Shown here in pieces: positions 1-9,545 of a stretch of 64,000 nucleotides of DNA (position 1 is the stretch's first letter; each line of letters begins with the position of its first letter). The notes beneath the pieces were generated by a model, which saw only the letters and a list, made by a program, of their open reading frames with translations, did not search any database and was not told the DNA's origin. This DNA comes from Campylobacter devanensis (GTDB lineage Bacteria > Campylobacterota > Campylobacteria > Campylobacterales > Campylobacteraceae): NCBI RefSeq assembly GCF_002139915.1, contig NZ_CP018788.1, forward strand, positions 1,426,001 to 1,490,000. Direction: 5' to 3'. The position numbers were made by a program, and so were the translations under genes.

Positions 1-1138
1 TACTGCCCCAGCTATTGCTATTAATAAAACTGGCTCTAAACTCCCATTTAACCCATCGATAAGCGTGTCATATTTTTGCTTATAAAACTTTGATACATGA
101 GCAAACATCTCATCAATTACTCCGCTTGTTTGTCCAGCCTTTATAATCTGGATAGCTATTTTCTCATATACATGAGCACCTTCAAAAGCCTTGCTAAGCG
201 TCTGCCCGCTATGGATATCCATTGCTACAAAAGCGATTTTACTGCTTATATAACTATTTTCTACAACACCATTTGCGATATTTATAGCCTTATCAATTGA
301 CATTCCAGCACTTATCAATCGTGATAAAAGCAGACTAAATTTAGTCAATGAACTATATAAAATCAACCCCTTAAGCAATGGAATTTTAAGCAAAAAATTA
401 TCAAATTTTATCCTAAATTTAGAGTTAAATCTATAAAAATACCAAATCAAAAATCCAATAAAAATTATCCCAAATAATGCCAAAAATCCATAACCAGCAA
501 TAAAACTCTCAAGCCCTAAAAGTATTCTAGTAGCCAGCGGAAGCTCTCCGCCTATAGCTGCAAATACTCCAGCAAATGATGGTACTACCATCACAATTAA
601 TAGATTAAACGCTATTATCAAAGAGAGTAAAACTATCATAGGATAACGAAGCGCTCTTTTAAATTTTGCCTTATTTTCTGCCATCTCGTTGAGCATATCA
701 CTAAGCATAAAAAGCGCCTCAGGCAACCGTCCGCTATTTTGTCCCAGAGCAAACATCGCTACGCTAACTGCTCCTAGTTCACTTTTAAACCCGCTAAGAG
801 CTTGCTCAAGACTCAGGCCAGAGTTCAAATCTGAGCTAATATCATCTAAAATTTTCCTAAGTATAGGGTTATGGCACCCTTGCGCCACGCTAGAAAAAGC
901 CTCAAGAACACTTACTCCAGCCTCCATTAAGGTTCCAATCTGCCTAATATAAATAGCTAAAACTCTGTTATCAATCCGCCTAAATTTTGCTCCAAGCCCA
1001 ACTTTACTCTCCTCACTAATAGCAAATAATCTCGCCGCTTGAAGATAAAATCTCTTTAGCATTTTCTAAATTTGATGCAGTAATAGTACGAGTTATTATA
1101 GCATTATTGGTAATAATTCTAGCATTATATCGTCTCAT
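1..1138 (-). pseudogene. ctsF: Competence/type II secretion inner-membrane protein CtsF (GspF/PilC family), frameshifted and cut by the window edge
   Basis: GspF-family proteins form the inner-membrane platform of type II secretion and type IV pilus-like machines; in C. jejuni the CtsE/CtsF pair serves DNA uptake. The ATG at 1138 lies 12 bases after the ctsE stop and opens a 40-residue GspF-like N-terminus (MRRYNARII... ending SSSGEIICY) that hits TAG at 1016-1018. The rest of the protein, with FRRIDNRVLAIYIRQIGTLM, LRYPMIVLLSLIIAF and further membrane segments, continues in another frame to the left edge. One small indel near 1014-1025 would join the two. The downstream frame has its own ATG at 1062, but that start gives an N-terminus unlike the family. 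It may be a pseudogene, an independently started truncated protein or a sequence error; the family is clear. Confidence 0.8.
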
Positions 1139-1150
1139 TGTCTTAACTAA

Positions 1151-2674
1151 TTAAATCAGGCTTAATATCTCTTCAAGACTAGTAACTCCACTATCTACTA
1201 GCTCCATAGCACTTACTTCCATAGGGATAAAACCTTCACGCTTAGCCTCTGCTAGAATAATCCCACTAGACTCGCCACGAGCCATAAGCGAAGCTAAATT
1301 CGCACTAATTTCTAAAACCTCACTAATGACAACTCTACCACTATATCCAGTTCCTACACAGTTAGGGCAACCATGAGCCTTATATCGTCCATCCTCAACC
1401 ATCTCTTTGCAATACAAGCAAAGCTTTCTAGCCAAACGCTGTGCCATAATCGCTATAATAGCACCACTAATAAGATAACGCTCCAACCCCATATCCATCA
1501 TTCTATCTATAGCACTAATAGCATTATTAGTATGTAATGTACTAAGTACCAAATGGCCAGTAAGAGCTGCGCCCACAGCTGTACGCAAACTTTGATAATC
1601 CCTAATCTCACCTATCATTATAATATCTGGATCTTGTCGAAGCGCTGAACGCAACGCCTCTTCAAAACTAATTGCGCTTCTATGCCCAACAGCAACTTGC
1701 TGAAGATAGCTCATTTGATACTCTACTGGCTCTTCTATGGTAATAATCTTTTTAGTTGGCCCTTTTAGCTCATTAAGTGCTGAGTAAATAGTAGTAGTTT
1801 TACCGCTTCCTGTTGGACCAGTAACTAAAATCATTCCATAGTTTTTATAAATCGCACGCTTTAAAGTGCTAAAATTCAACTCATTTAATCCTAAATTTTG
1901 CAAATTTACAATCATCTTATGACTATCAAGAATCCTAAGCACTACACTTTGCCCATCAATAATAGGCAAAACTGAAATTCTAAAATCAATACTTCTGCCA
2001 TTTATATCATATGAAAATCTACCATCTTGTGCTTTTTTATGTTCAGCAATATCTAAATTTGCAAGCAGCTTTAACCTACCAATTAACCCAGCATATATAT
2101 CACTATCAAATTCAAATAACTCACATAAAACCCCATCAATACGCACTCTAATCACACAACCAAAACTAGTTGGCTCAATGTGAATATCGCTAGAGTTTAG
2201 ATCTATAGCACTATTTAACACCCTATCAATAAGCCGTAAAACTGCGCTATTATCATTAGATCCTTTGGAATTGATTTGCACTTTTACCTGTGAAATTATG
2301 GCATTTAAACCATAATGAAGCGGAAGTTTAGCAAGTATTCTATCTAGCTTAGCTGGTTGGATAATTAGAGGTTTTATGATTTTATCTTTATAGATATTGC
2401 GAAGCCTTAAAAGTGCACTTGTATTAAATGGATTTTTCATAGCAACACTAATGATATTAGCCTCAAATTTAATAGGTAAAATCTCAAATTTAACCATTAT
2501 ATCTAATGGCAAACTATCAGCCAAAGTGTAATCTACCACACTTATATCAGCTATCTCATAGCCAAATTGTTCACTTATAATCTCACAAATCTCATCTTCG
2601 CTTATAGCTAGTTCTTTAGCTGCAGCAGATAGAGTTATGCTAGAGTTTTGCAGCTTTTTCAACATCTCGTTCAT
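1151..2674 (-). CDS. ctsE: Type II secretion/competence traffic ATPase CtsE (GspE/PilB family)
   Basis: Hexameric cytoplasmic ATPase that powers assembly of a type II secretion or pseudopilus machine; in Campylobacter this family is needed for natural transformation. The 507 residues show an N-terminal GspE N1-type domain, then the ATPase core: Walker A GPTGSGKTTT near residue 286, the Asp box around IITIEEPVEYQ, Walker B DPDIIMIGEIRD near 351, the His box LVLSTLHTNN near 380, and a zinc-binding CLYC...CPNC pair near 411-430. These are all expected GspE/PilB features. ctsF follows 12 bases downstream, so the two are probably co-transcribed. No other cts gene lies upstream. Confidence 0.9.
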   Translation of the reverse strand: MNEMLKKLQNSSITLSAAAKELAISEDEICEIISEQFGYEIADISVVDYTLADSLPLDIMVKFEILPIKFEANIISVAMKNPFNTSALLRLRNIYKDKIIKPLIIQPAKLDRILAKLPLHYGLNAIISQVKVQINSKGSNDNSAVLRLIDRVLNSAIDLNSSDIHIEPTSFGCVIRVRIDGVLCELFEFDSDIYAGLIGRLKLLANLDIAEHKKAQDGRFSYDINGRSIDFRISVLPIIDGQSVVLRILDSHKMIVNLQNLGLNELNFSTLKRAIYKNYGMILVTGPTGSGKTTTIYSALNELKGPTKKIITIEEPVEYQMSYLQQVAVGHRSAISFEEALRSALRQDPDIIMIGEIRDYQSLRTAVGAALTGHLVLSTLHTNNAISAIDRMMDMGLERYLISGAIIAIMAQRLARKLCLYCKEMVEDGRYKAHGCPNCVGTGYSGRVVISEVLEISANLASLMARGESSGIILAEAKREGFIPMEVSAMELVDSGVTSLEEILSLI

Positions 2675-3243
2675 AGCGCTCTCTTTAATTTGAGCTTATT
2701 TAGTGTTATTGGCTCATTAGTTAAAAATAAAATTATAAATTTAAGGTTTGATTATATCGATATATACTTTAAACAAATTTAAATTTAGACAACTTTTATT
2801 AGGATATTTGTTATGTTTCATTTTTAAAATAATACATATAATAATCAAAATATAATACAAATATTTAATACTACAAGCTAATAAAAGAATATCTGCTATT
2901 ATATAAGGCTATGTCTAAGCCCAGTTGAATTTATTATTTGTTTCAAGCCTTATAGTAACCTCGCAAAAAATGCAAAAACTATTGTAACATAATCTAAAAT
3001 CTCTATAAGCTCAATCGTCTCTTTTAAAATTTCCATCAATACTCCTTAAATCTAATATATTTAAATATGGAAATTTTTTGATTACTCCATCTTAAATTAG
3101 CCCTTTAGAGCCTTTATCCTAAACAAACAGCATAAGATGTTTCAAATATTGTGTTAAAAAGAATTTAAAGATAAAATTATATGGGTAATTTTATTTTTAT
3201 TAAAAACTATTCATTATAACGATAAATTATTCCATAAATTAGA
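2675..3243. other. AT-rich intergenic region between ctsE and cysQ
   Basis: About 570 bases with no long gene. It should contain the ctsE promoter (minus strand, unidentified) and it holds one small open frame at 2950-3036, listed separately. A 9-bp inverted repeat, TATAAGGCT at 2902-2910 and AGCCTTATA at 2946-2954, spans the end of that small frame and could act as its terminator. I see nothing else convincing. Confidence 0.5.
2950..3036 (-). CDS. Possible 28-residue hydrophobic peptide
   Basis: A short minus-strand frame preceded by a clean ribosome binding site: AAGGAG is followed by TATTG and then ATG at 3036. The peptide begins MEILKETIELIEIL and ends DYVTIVFAFFARLL, an amphipathic/acidic first half followed by a hydrophobic second half long enough to enter a membrane. 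A 9-bp inverted repeat at 2902-2954 overlaps its end. Size, hydrophobicity and isolation resemble small membrane peptides or type I toxin peptides, but no family is recognised and no antisense RNA could be shown. It may be a real small protein or a chance frame. Confidence 0.4.
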   Translation of the reverse strand: MEILKETIELIEILDYVTIVFAFFARLL

Positions 3244-4107
3244 TCAAATAATTTGTAATTTTATATATTCTAGATATCGTTTTAAATTTGACTTTTGACT
3301 ACGGCTCAATGCAATGAAGCTATCATTTAATGTAATTTTTTTAGCATAATTTAACGGTTGAAGCGTACTAAGTGAGAGCATAATCCCGCCACTTTGATGT
3401 AATAAAAAATCACCCGCAGCCGTATCCCAAATATGCGAACCATAAAATCTTATAAAAACTCCAACTTCTTGGCTTGCTAGTTTGCTAAATTTAATCGCTG
3501 AACCAAGCGTAGCTAAATTTAAATTAAACTCTTTAGCAAAATTTTCAATCTGCGTCATATCAGCTGAACGACCGCTAATTAAAATATTTGAACCATCTAA
3601 ATTTAAAGTATTATTTACTAGTTTTAGACTTTGTAAATTTTCCTTATATTCCCCTATTTGCTCAAAATTTCTAAATACTGGCGCACCTGCAAAGCTACTA
3701 TAAATCTCTTTGCTAAGTGGAGTATATATAACTCCTAAAATAGGCCTAGAATGCCAAATTAAAGCTATACAAACGCAGAACTCTCCATTTCTAGCAATAA
3801 ATTCCTTTGTTCCATCAAGCGGATCAACAAGCCAAAAAAGCGCATCTTCATTTCGCATATGAAAAGGCAAAATACTCTCTTCAGAACATATAGGAATTTG
3901 TGTCGATTGCAAGTGGGTAAATATCGCTTGATTTGCTACTAAATCAGCAGTAGTTAAGGGTGAGCTATCACTTTTTAAAGATAGCTCAAATTTATCATAA
4001 ACAGCTAAAATAGCCTCTCCTGCAGCCAAAGCTGCAGAGATGGCAATGTCGTGAAGCTTACTCAGGTTGAGATGCTGGTCCAACATATAGCTGTCTTGGG
4101 CGAACAA
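3244..4107 (-). CDS. cysQ: 3'(2'),5'-bisphosphate nucleotidase CysQ (inositol monophosphatase superfamily)
   Basis: Mg-dependent phosphatase that probably hydrolyses 3'-phosphoadenosine 5'-phosphate, clearing a by-product of sulfate assimilation in the cytoplasm. The superfamily signature WLVDPLDGTKEF lies near residues 92-103, with upstream acidic metal ligands in ICSEES near 73-78 and the second motif HIWDTAAGDFLL near 225. Length (287) is a little above the usual 250-270. The reading frame overlaps the end of gltA by about 50 bases; an internal Met at residue 8 (4086) would shorten but not remove the overlap. Translational coupling with gltA is likely. An inositol monophosphatase role is the main alternative. 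Confidence 0.8.
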   Translation of the reverse strand: MFAQDSYMLDQHLNLSKLHDIAISAALAAGEAILAVYDKFELSLKSDSSPLTTADLVANQAIFTHLQSTQIPICSEESILPFHMRNEDALFWLVDPLDGTKEFIARNGEFCVCIALIWHSRPILGVIYTPLSKEIYSSFAGAPVFRNFEQIGEYKENLQSLKLVNNTLNLDGSNILISGRSADMTQIENFAKEFNLNLATLGSAIKFSKLASQEVGVFIRFYGSHIWDTAAGDFLLHQSGGIMLSLSTLQPLNYAKKITLNDSFIALSRSQKSNLKRYLEYIKLQII

Positions 4108-5329
4108 TTTTGATATTGTCTTGAGATTTTAGCTCCATCCACTGGCTTAGCCAGCCTGGAACTCTACCCATTACAAATATAGCCGCAAACATCTCATTTG
4201 GAATTCCTAAAGCTTTTAAGATTACACCACTATGGAAATCCACATTTGGATATAAGTTTCTAGATACGAAATACTCATCATTTAGAGCTATCTCTTCGAT
4301 TCTAGTAGCGACTTTAATTAGATTGCTATCTATACCAATCTCATCAATTAATCTATCTCTTAAGCCTTTTAATACTTTGGCTCTTGGGTCAAAGTTTTTA
4401 TAAACTCTATGTCCAAAGCCCATTAGGCGGAATGGATCGTTTTTGTCTTTTGCTTTTTTGATGAATTCATCAACTCTATCTGGAGTACCGATCATCTCAA
4501 GCTGTCTTATAACGCCCTCATTAGCACCACCATGAGCATGTCCCCATAAAGCACCAATACCAGCACTTATACATGAGTATGGATGAGCGTGAGTAGAGCC
4601 AACTGTCCTAACAGTCGTAGTAGAGGCATTTTGCTCGTGGTCAGCGTGAAGCATTAAGATTGTATCAAATGCTTTTACTTCGATTGGTTTTAGATCTACT
4701 CTATTGTGTGGGAATGCTCTTAACATATATAAGAAATTCTCTGTAAATCCACGATCAAGATCTGGATATACAGTTGGGAAGCCACGAACATGACGATAAT
4801 AAAATGCTATCATAGTAGGGATTTTAGCTACCATTCTTTTAGCTAATTCCATATAATCTTTCATATCATCAAAGTTCATATCTCTTTTATAGTAAGCACT
4901 CATAGTAGCTACACTTGCTTGTAAAACCGCCATCGGATGAGCCTTATCAGGGAAACAATCAAATAGTTTTATCATCTTTTCATTTAGATAGCTTCTCTCT
5001 TTTAGCTCTTGGCGAAATGCGTCTAGCTCCTCTTGGCTTGGGAGTTTGCTATTAAATAATAGATATACCAAATCTAGATATTTTTTATTTTCAGCAAGCC
5101 ACGCTATATCATAGCCCCTATGCATCAAAGTCCCAGCCTCGCCATCGATATATGTGATAGCTGAACGACACATTGCGGTGCTAGTATAGCCCCTATCAAA
5201 TGTAAACATACCAGTATCTTTGTATAGATTAGATATATCTATAACGCTAGGCCCTAAAGTACCATCAAGAATAGGAAATTCATAGCTTTTTCCATTTCTA
5301 TTGTCGGTTAATGTTACTGTGTTACTCAT
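4058..5329 (-). CDS. gltA: Citrate synthase
   Basis: Condenses acetyl-CoA and oxaloacetate to citrate at the entry to the TCA cycle. The 423-residue length and hexameric-type sequence fit the Gram-negative GltA family. Visible motifs are TYIDGEAGTLMHRGYDI near the N-terminus, the catalytic-region GSTHAHPYSCISAGIGALWG with its conserved histidines, GFGHRVYKNFDPRAK, and the C-terminal PGWLSQWMEL segment. The start ATG is preceded by AAGGATAAAA. It overlaps cysQ downstream. Campylobacter depends on amino and organic acids, so this is a core metabolic gene; its sequence is intact. Confidence 0.97.
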   Translation of the reverse strand: MSNTVTLTDNRNGKSYEFPILDGTLGPSVIDISNLYKDTGMFTFDRGYTSTAMCRSAITYIDGEAGTLMHRGYDIAWLAENKKYLDLVYLLFNSKLPSQEELDAFRQELKERSYLNEKMIKLFDCFPDKAHPMAVLQASVATMSAYYKRDMNFDDMKDYMELAKRMVAKIPTMIAFYYRHVRGFPTVYPDLDRGFTENFLYMLRAFPHNRVDLKPIEVKAFDTILMLHADHEQNASTTTVRTVGSTHAHPYSCISAGIGALWGHAHGGANEGVIRQLEMIGTPDRVDEFIKKAKDKNDPFRLMGFGHRVYKNFDPRAKVLKGLRDRLIDEIGIDSNLIKVATRIEEIALNDEYFVSRNLYPNVDFHSGVILKALGIPNEMFAAIFVMGRVPGWLSQWMELKSQDNIKIVRPRQLYVGPASQPE

Positions 5330-5407
5330 TTTTATCCTTTGATTAAAATTTTTTATATCTTATCTAAATTTTATTTAAATTAAATTGCCCTTAAATATCT
5401 AACTTAA

Positions 5408-6580
5408 TTATTTAAGGCGAAATTTAAGATAATTTGTAAATTTTATTAATATCATAGACAAAATCACCTCAAAAATACTAGCGATAATAAAAGCAAAATA
5501 TAGCTCTTTTGCTATATTTCCAGCATTATAAGCTACCGTAGCCACAGCTACTAAAAGCGTAAGTGGCATTGAGAGTGATAAGCCAAAAAGAATACTATCA
5601 TATAATCCAAAACGCTTTACAAATATCATTGAAGATATCACTCGCACAATAATCATAAATATCATCAATTTCATAGCATTATCAAGCACTCCAGGAACCA
5701 AAAGATATTCAAGCTCCACGGTTGTACCAATATAGACAAAAAATATTGGCACCAAAAATCCAAACCCAAAGCTACCTAGCTTATGTGGAAGATCTTTTTT
5801 GTGATTAAAAAATGTAGCGATAAAGCTCCCAGCGATAAAAGCCCCAAGGACAATCTCTAAATTCAGATATATCATCACCGCTACAGTACTAAAAAATAGC
5901 GCCATAGATAGGCGGATATCCTTTTCGCTCTTATCATCGTGAGGCATTAGTAGAATTTTGAGATTTGGATACCACCAAAATAGCACTTCAAGCCCCTTAA
6001 ATCCAAGCACACAAAGCACAATAAATAGTATAAGATAGTATATGCTACTAAATAACTCAATAGAACTACCAAATTCAATATAAGCTGACATAAGGGTTAA
6101 AAGAGCGATACTAAGCACCTCGCCTATGCCACCAGCGATCATAGCGGTATTTAGCCAAGGCTCGTTTTTGCCATACTCTTTAAATAGGGTAGATAAAATT
6201 CCAACCGACATAAGTGGCACCACCACAATAACCAAAAACGCTGGCGATATAAACGCACTAAAAACCCCAGCCACAATATATAAAATAGTTAGATAAGCAA
6301 AAGCTAGCTTTATAATGCTTTTTTCTATTTTAAAAAAAGATTTCAGATCTATCTCAGTCCCAGCCAAAAACATTAGATAAAAAAACCCAACTTCAGCTAC
6401 TATCTTAAATGGCTCACTATGTGGTATAAACCCAAAAAACCCAAAGATTATCCCCATCATAATCTCTATAGGGGCGATTGGGATTTTAGAAATTTTAGAA
6501 AAATATGGCGATATAAAGATTATAAACGCCAAAACAAGTAAAATAGAAAGTTCATTAATGGCACTGTGTTGCAAACTCAA
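5408..6580 (-). CDS. Cation/proton antiporter, CPA2 (KefB/NapA-like) membrane family
   Basis: A 390-residue polytopic protein with about 12 hydrophobic segments and no long cytoplasmic domain. The pattern of an early PIAPIEIMMGIIFGFFGFIP segment, then FYLMFLAGTEIDLKSFFK, then NLEIVLGAFIAGSFIATFF matches CPA2 sodium(potassium)/proton exchangers. There is no C-terminal TrkA-N domain, so it is not a full KefB/KefC. It starts at TTG (6580) and its beginning overlaps the end of bioB by 26 bases. Substrate ion is unknown. Overlap with bioB suggests shared transcription rather than shared function. Confidence 0.8.
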   Translation of the reverse strand: MSLQHSAINELSILLVLAFIIFISPYFSKISKIPIAPIEIMMGIIFGFFGFIPHSEPFKIVAEVGFFYLMFLAGTEIDLKSFFKIEKSIIKLAFAYLTILYIVAGVFSAFISPAFLVIVVVPLMSVGILSTLFKEYGKNEPWLNTAMIAGGIGEVLSIALLTLMSAYIEFGSSIELFSSIYYLILFIVLCVLGFKGLEVLFWWYPNLKILLMPHDDKSEKDIRLSMALFFSTVAVMIYLNLEIVLGAFIAGSFIATFFNHKKDLPHKLGSFGFGFLVPIFFVYIGTTVELEYLLVPGVLDNAMKLMIFMIIVRVISSMIFVKRFGLYDSILFGLSLSMPLTLLVAVATVAYNAGNIAKELYFAFIIASIFEVILSMILIKFTNYLKFRLK

Positions 6581-7397
6581 AGCCTCGTTTTTTAAGCTCT
6601 TCTATATCCTTACTAGCAGCCTCGCCACTAGTAGTTAGATAATCCCCCACGACAATAGCACTAGCTCCATTTTCTAATATCTCATATTGCCTATCGCCAA
6701 GGATTACCTCTCTACCGCCAGCTACCATTATTCTAGTATTAGGCAGAGCCTTAGCGCTATCTCTTAATATCTCTAAGGCTTCATCGGCACTAAGCTTTGG
6801 CTCTTTGATTTTCAAAGCGGGATTTGGGATAAAGAAATTTATTGGACTAGTAAATGGATTTAGCTCTTTTAGTGAGTTTCTAAAGCTTATTCTATCTTCA
6901 TTGCTCTCTCCAAGACCATAAATCCCGCCACAGCAAAGCTCAAGCCCAGCTCTTTTGGCATTTAAATTCGTCTGAAATCTCTCATCCCAGCTATGAGTAG
7001 AGCAGATTTTAGGAAAGTATTCACGGCTTGTTTCAAGATTGTGATTATAGCTGAAAATTCCAGCATTTTTAAGCTCTTTTAAGCTCTCATAACTCGCACT
7101 TCCATTACATGCTATCAGCAGTAGCTCAGGCACCTCTTTTTGTAGGGTTTTAGCAGTTTGGCAGATAAACTCAAGTTTTTTATCATCAAGTCCCCTACCG
7201 CTAGTAACTAAGCAAAAGCCAAGAGCTTTATTTGCCTTAGCCATTTTGGCCTCTTTTAAAATTTGTTCTATACTTTTTTGTTTATATCTATTTATATCAG
7301 CTTTTACATGAGCACTTTGAGTACAATACGCACAATCTTCAGGGCAGTTGCCACTACTAACATTACATATCGCACATAGCATTACTACTTTATTCAT
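6555..7397 (-). CDS. bioB: Biotin synthase (radical SAM)
   Basis: Inserts sulfur into dethiobiotin in the last step of biotin synthesis, using a radical-SAM 4Fe-4S cluster and a sacrificial 2Fe-2S cluster. The radical SAM motif CPEDCAYC sits at residues 19-26, followed by QSAHVKADINRY. Also present are YNHNLETSREYFPKI, the GIYGLGESNEDR glycine-rich segment and a conserved IMVAGGRE near the C-terminus. At 280 residues it is shorter than the E. coli enzyme (346), typical of the compact epsilonproteobacterial form. It overlaps topA by 8 bases and the antiporter gene by 26. Its product would serve the biotin carrier encoded by accB at 38.9 kb. Confidence 0.93.
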   Translation of the reverse strand: MNKVVMLCAICNVSSGNCPEDCAYCTQSAHVKADINRYKQKSIEQILKEAKMAKANKALGFCLVTSGRGLDDKKLEFICQTAKTLQKEVPELLLIACNGSASYESLKELKNAGIFSYNHNLETSREYFPKICSTHSWDERFQTNLNAKRAGLELCCGGIYGLGESNEDRISFRNSLKELNPFTSPINFFIPNPALKIKEPKLSADEALEILRDSAKALPNTRIMVAGGREVILGDRQYEILENGASAIVVGDYLTTSGEAASKDIEELKKRGFEFATQCH

Positions 7398-9474
7398 TAT
7401 TGCTTACCTCTTCTTTAAATTTACATTGTGGGCACTCTTTGAAATTCCCTTTTTTAAGCTCTTTTAAGACCATTTGTGTATTACATTTTGGGCATTTGTC
7501 TATAATTGGTTTATATTTGCTTAGAAAATTACATTTTGGATAGTTGGCACAGCCATAGAATTTGCCTTTTTTACCAATTCTCTCGACCAATTCTCCACCG
7601 CAATCAGGGCATTGAATGCCGATTTTAGATGGCTCTTTTTTCTCAAATTTATTAGAGTTAGCTAGGTTTTTGGTATATTTACATTTTGGGAAATTTAAAC
7701 AGGCTATAAACTCGCCAAATCTACCCTTTCTTTTAACCAACTCCCCACCGCAATCAGGGCATTTCTCACCTATTGGCTCGGCTACTTTTTGGCTTTTTAT
7801 ATTTGTTTTTCCTTCATCAATCTGTTTGATAAAGGGGTGGTAAAAATTGGATAAAACCTCTTGCCAATCGGCTTTATTTTCGGCTATATCATCAAGCTTT
7901 TCTTCCATTTTAGAAGTAAATTCGCTATCTACAATATCTTTAAAATTATCTTCTAATACTGAAGTTATAGTAAATGCTATATCATTTGGGATTAATTGCT
8001 TTTTTTCTACTTTGACATAATCACGGCTAGTTAGAAGCGAAATAGTAGGCGCATAGGTGCTAGGTCTGCCAATACCTAGGCTCTCTAGCTTTTTGACAAG
8101 GCCGGCCTCAGAGTAGCGACTAGGTGGCTCGGTTTCGTGTTTGGTGCTTTTGATGCTTTGGATACTCATATTATCATCGATTTTTAAGGGTGGGAGAATT
8201 TTATCTTTATCCATATCGCCATAAACTCTATAAAATCCATCGAAAGAAACCTTCTTGCCTAAGAGTTTAAACTCGCAATTTTTGCCATTTATAATGATAT
8301 TTTGAATTTCACACACGCTAGGGCTCATCTGTGAAGCCAAAAATCTATTATAAATCAATGTGTATAGCCTTAGCATATCTTTGTCTAAATATTGTGAGGC
8401 AATTTGTGGTGTAAAGCTCAAATTTGTAGGTCTGATCGCCTCGTGAGCCTCTTGGGCGCCTTTGGATTTTGTGGTGTAGATATTGGCAGTTTTTGGTAGA
8501 TATTTTGAACCAAATTCGCTCTTTATAAGCTCCCTAGCAGCGCTTAAAGCTTCTTTGGCTATATTTAGGCTATCTGTTCTCATATAGGTTATGGCACCCA
8601 TAAAACCGCTATTTGTCTGGACGCCTTCATATAAACTTTGGGCTAACATCATGGTTTTTTTAGGGCTAAAGCCAAGTCTATTTGACGCACTTTGTTGTAG
8701 AGTTGAGGTCATAAAAGGTGGTTGGGGGTTAGTTTTACGCTCTTTGGATTCTATGCTTTTGACTTTGAATTTATCATCTTTTATATTATCTAAGATATAT
8801 TTGGCTCTTTGGGCGTTTGTGATGGTGAGCTTTTCTATCTTTGAGCCTTGAAATTCGATTAACTCAACTTCTAAATCATCTTTAAATTTAGTATCAATGC
8901 TAAAATACTCAATAGGCTTAAATTCTCTAATCTCACGCTCTCGATCGACTAGAATTTTAAGTGCTGAGCTTTGGACACGCCCAGCACTTAAACCTCTTTG
9001 AATTTTGATATTTAAAAGCGGACTAAGCTTATAGCCAACAATCCTATCTAATAGCCTTCTTGCTTGTTGGGCATTTACGCTATTCATATCTAATTTTCTA
9101 GGATTTGCCAAAGCCGCTTCGATAGCGCCCTTTGTGATTTCGTGAAATACTATTCTAGGTAGGGTTTCGGGCTTTTTGCCAATTGCTGTGGCGATATGAT
9201 AAGCTATAGCCTCACCCTCTCTATCCTCATCGGTTGCTAGATAGATGGTATCGGCACTCTTAGCAAGCTCTTTAATCTCTTTTACGATAGCAGAGTGATC
9301 GCTGCTAATCCTATACTCAGGAGTAAAGTTATCCCCATCTATCTTAATCCCAAAGCTAGATTTAGGCAGATCTCTAATATGTCCCTTACTAGCTATAACC
9401 TTATACTCAGAACCTAAGAAATTTTTTATAGTTTTAGCTTTAGCTGGAGATTCAACTATTATTAATTTACTCAT
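7390..9474 (-). CDS. topA: DNA topoisomerase I
   Basis: Type IA topoisomerase that relaxes negative supercoils. The likely start is the ATG at 9474 (MSKLIIVESPAKAKTIKNF); an in-frame start four codons upstream is also open. The toprim domain holds LATDEDREGEAIAYHIA near residue 75-90, and the catalytic tyrosine lies in AITYMRTDSLNIA near 300. The C-terminus carries three cysteine pairs of the topoisomerase zinc-ribbon type, beginning CPDCGGELVKRKGRFGEF, CPDCGGELVERIGKKGKF and CPKCNTQMVLKELKKGNF. Length of about 694 is normal for Campylobacter. It ends inside the start of bioB (8-base overlap). Confidence 0.96.
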   Translation of the reverse strand: MSKLIIVESPAKAKTIKNFLGSEYKVIASKGHIRDLPKSSFGIKIDGDNFTPEYRISSDHSAIVKEIKELAKSADTIYLATDEDREGEAIAYHIATAIGKKPETLPRIVFHEITKGAIEAALANPRKLDMNSVNAQQARRLLDRIVGYKLSPLLNIKIQRGLSAGRVQSSALKILVDREREIREFKPIEYFSIDTKFKDDLEVELIEFQGSKIEKLTITNAQRAKYILDNIKDDKFKVKSIESKERKTNPQPPFMTSTLQQSASNRLGFSPKKTMMLAQSLYEGVQTNSGFMGAITYMRTDSLNIAKEALSAARELIKSEFGSKYLPKTANIYTTKSKGAQEAHEAIRPTNLSFTPQIASQYLDKDMLRLYTLIYNRFLASQMSPSVCEIQNIIINGKNCEFKLLGKKVSFDGFYRVYGDMDKDKILPPLKIDDNMSIQSIKSTKHETEPPSRYSEAGLVKKLESLGIGRPSTYAPTISLLTSRDYVKVEKKQLIPNDIAFTITSVLEDNFKDIVDSEFTSKMEEKLDDIAENKADWQEVLSNFYHPFIKQIDEGKTNIKSQKVAEPIGEKCPDCGGELVKRKGRFGEFIACLNFPKCKYTKNLANSNKFEKKEPSKIGIQCPDCGGELVERIGKKGKFYGCANYPKCNFLSKYKPIIDKCPKCNTQMVLKELKKGNFKECPQCKFKEEVSNNE

Positions 9475-9545
9475 ATTTCGCCCCAAATTCAGTTAGGCGT
9501 AATTTTACCAAAAAACTATAAAATTGATATAAAACAACTTCAAAT

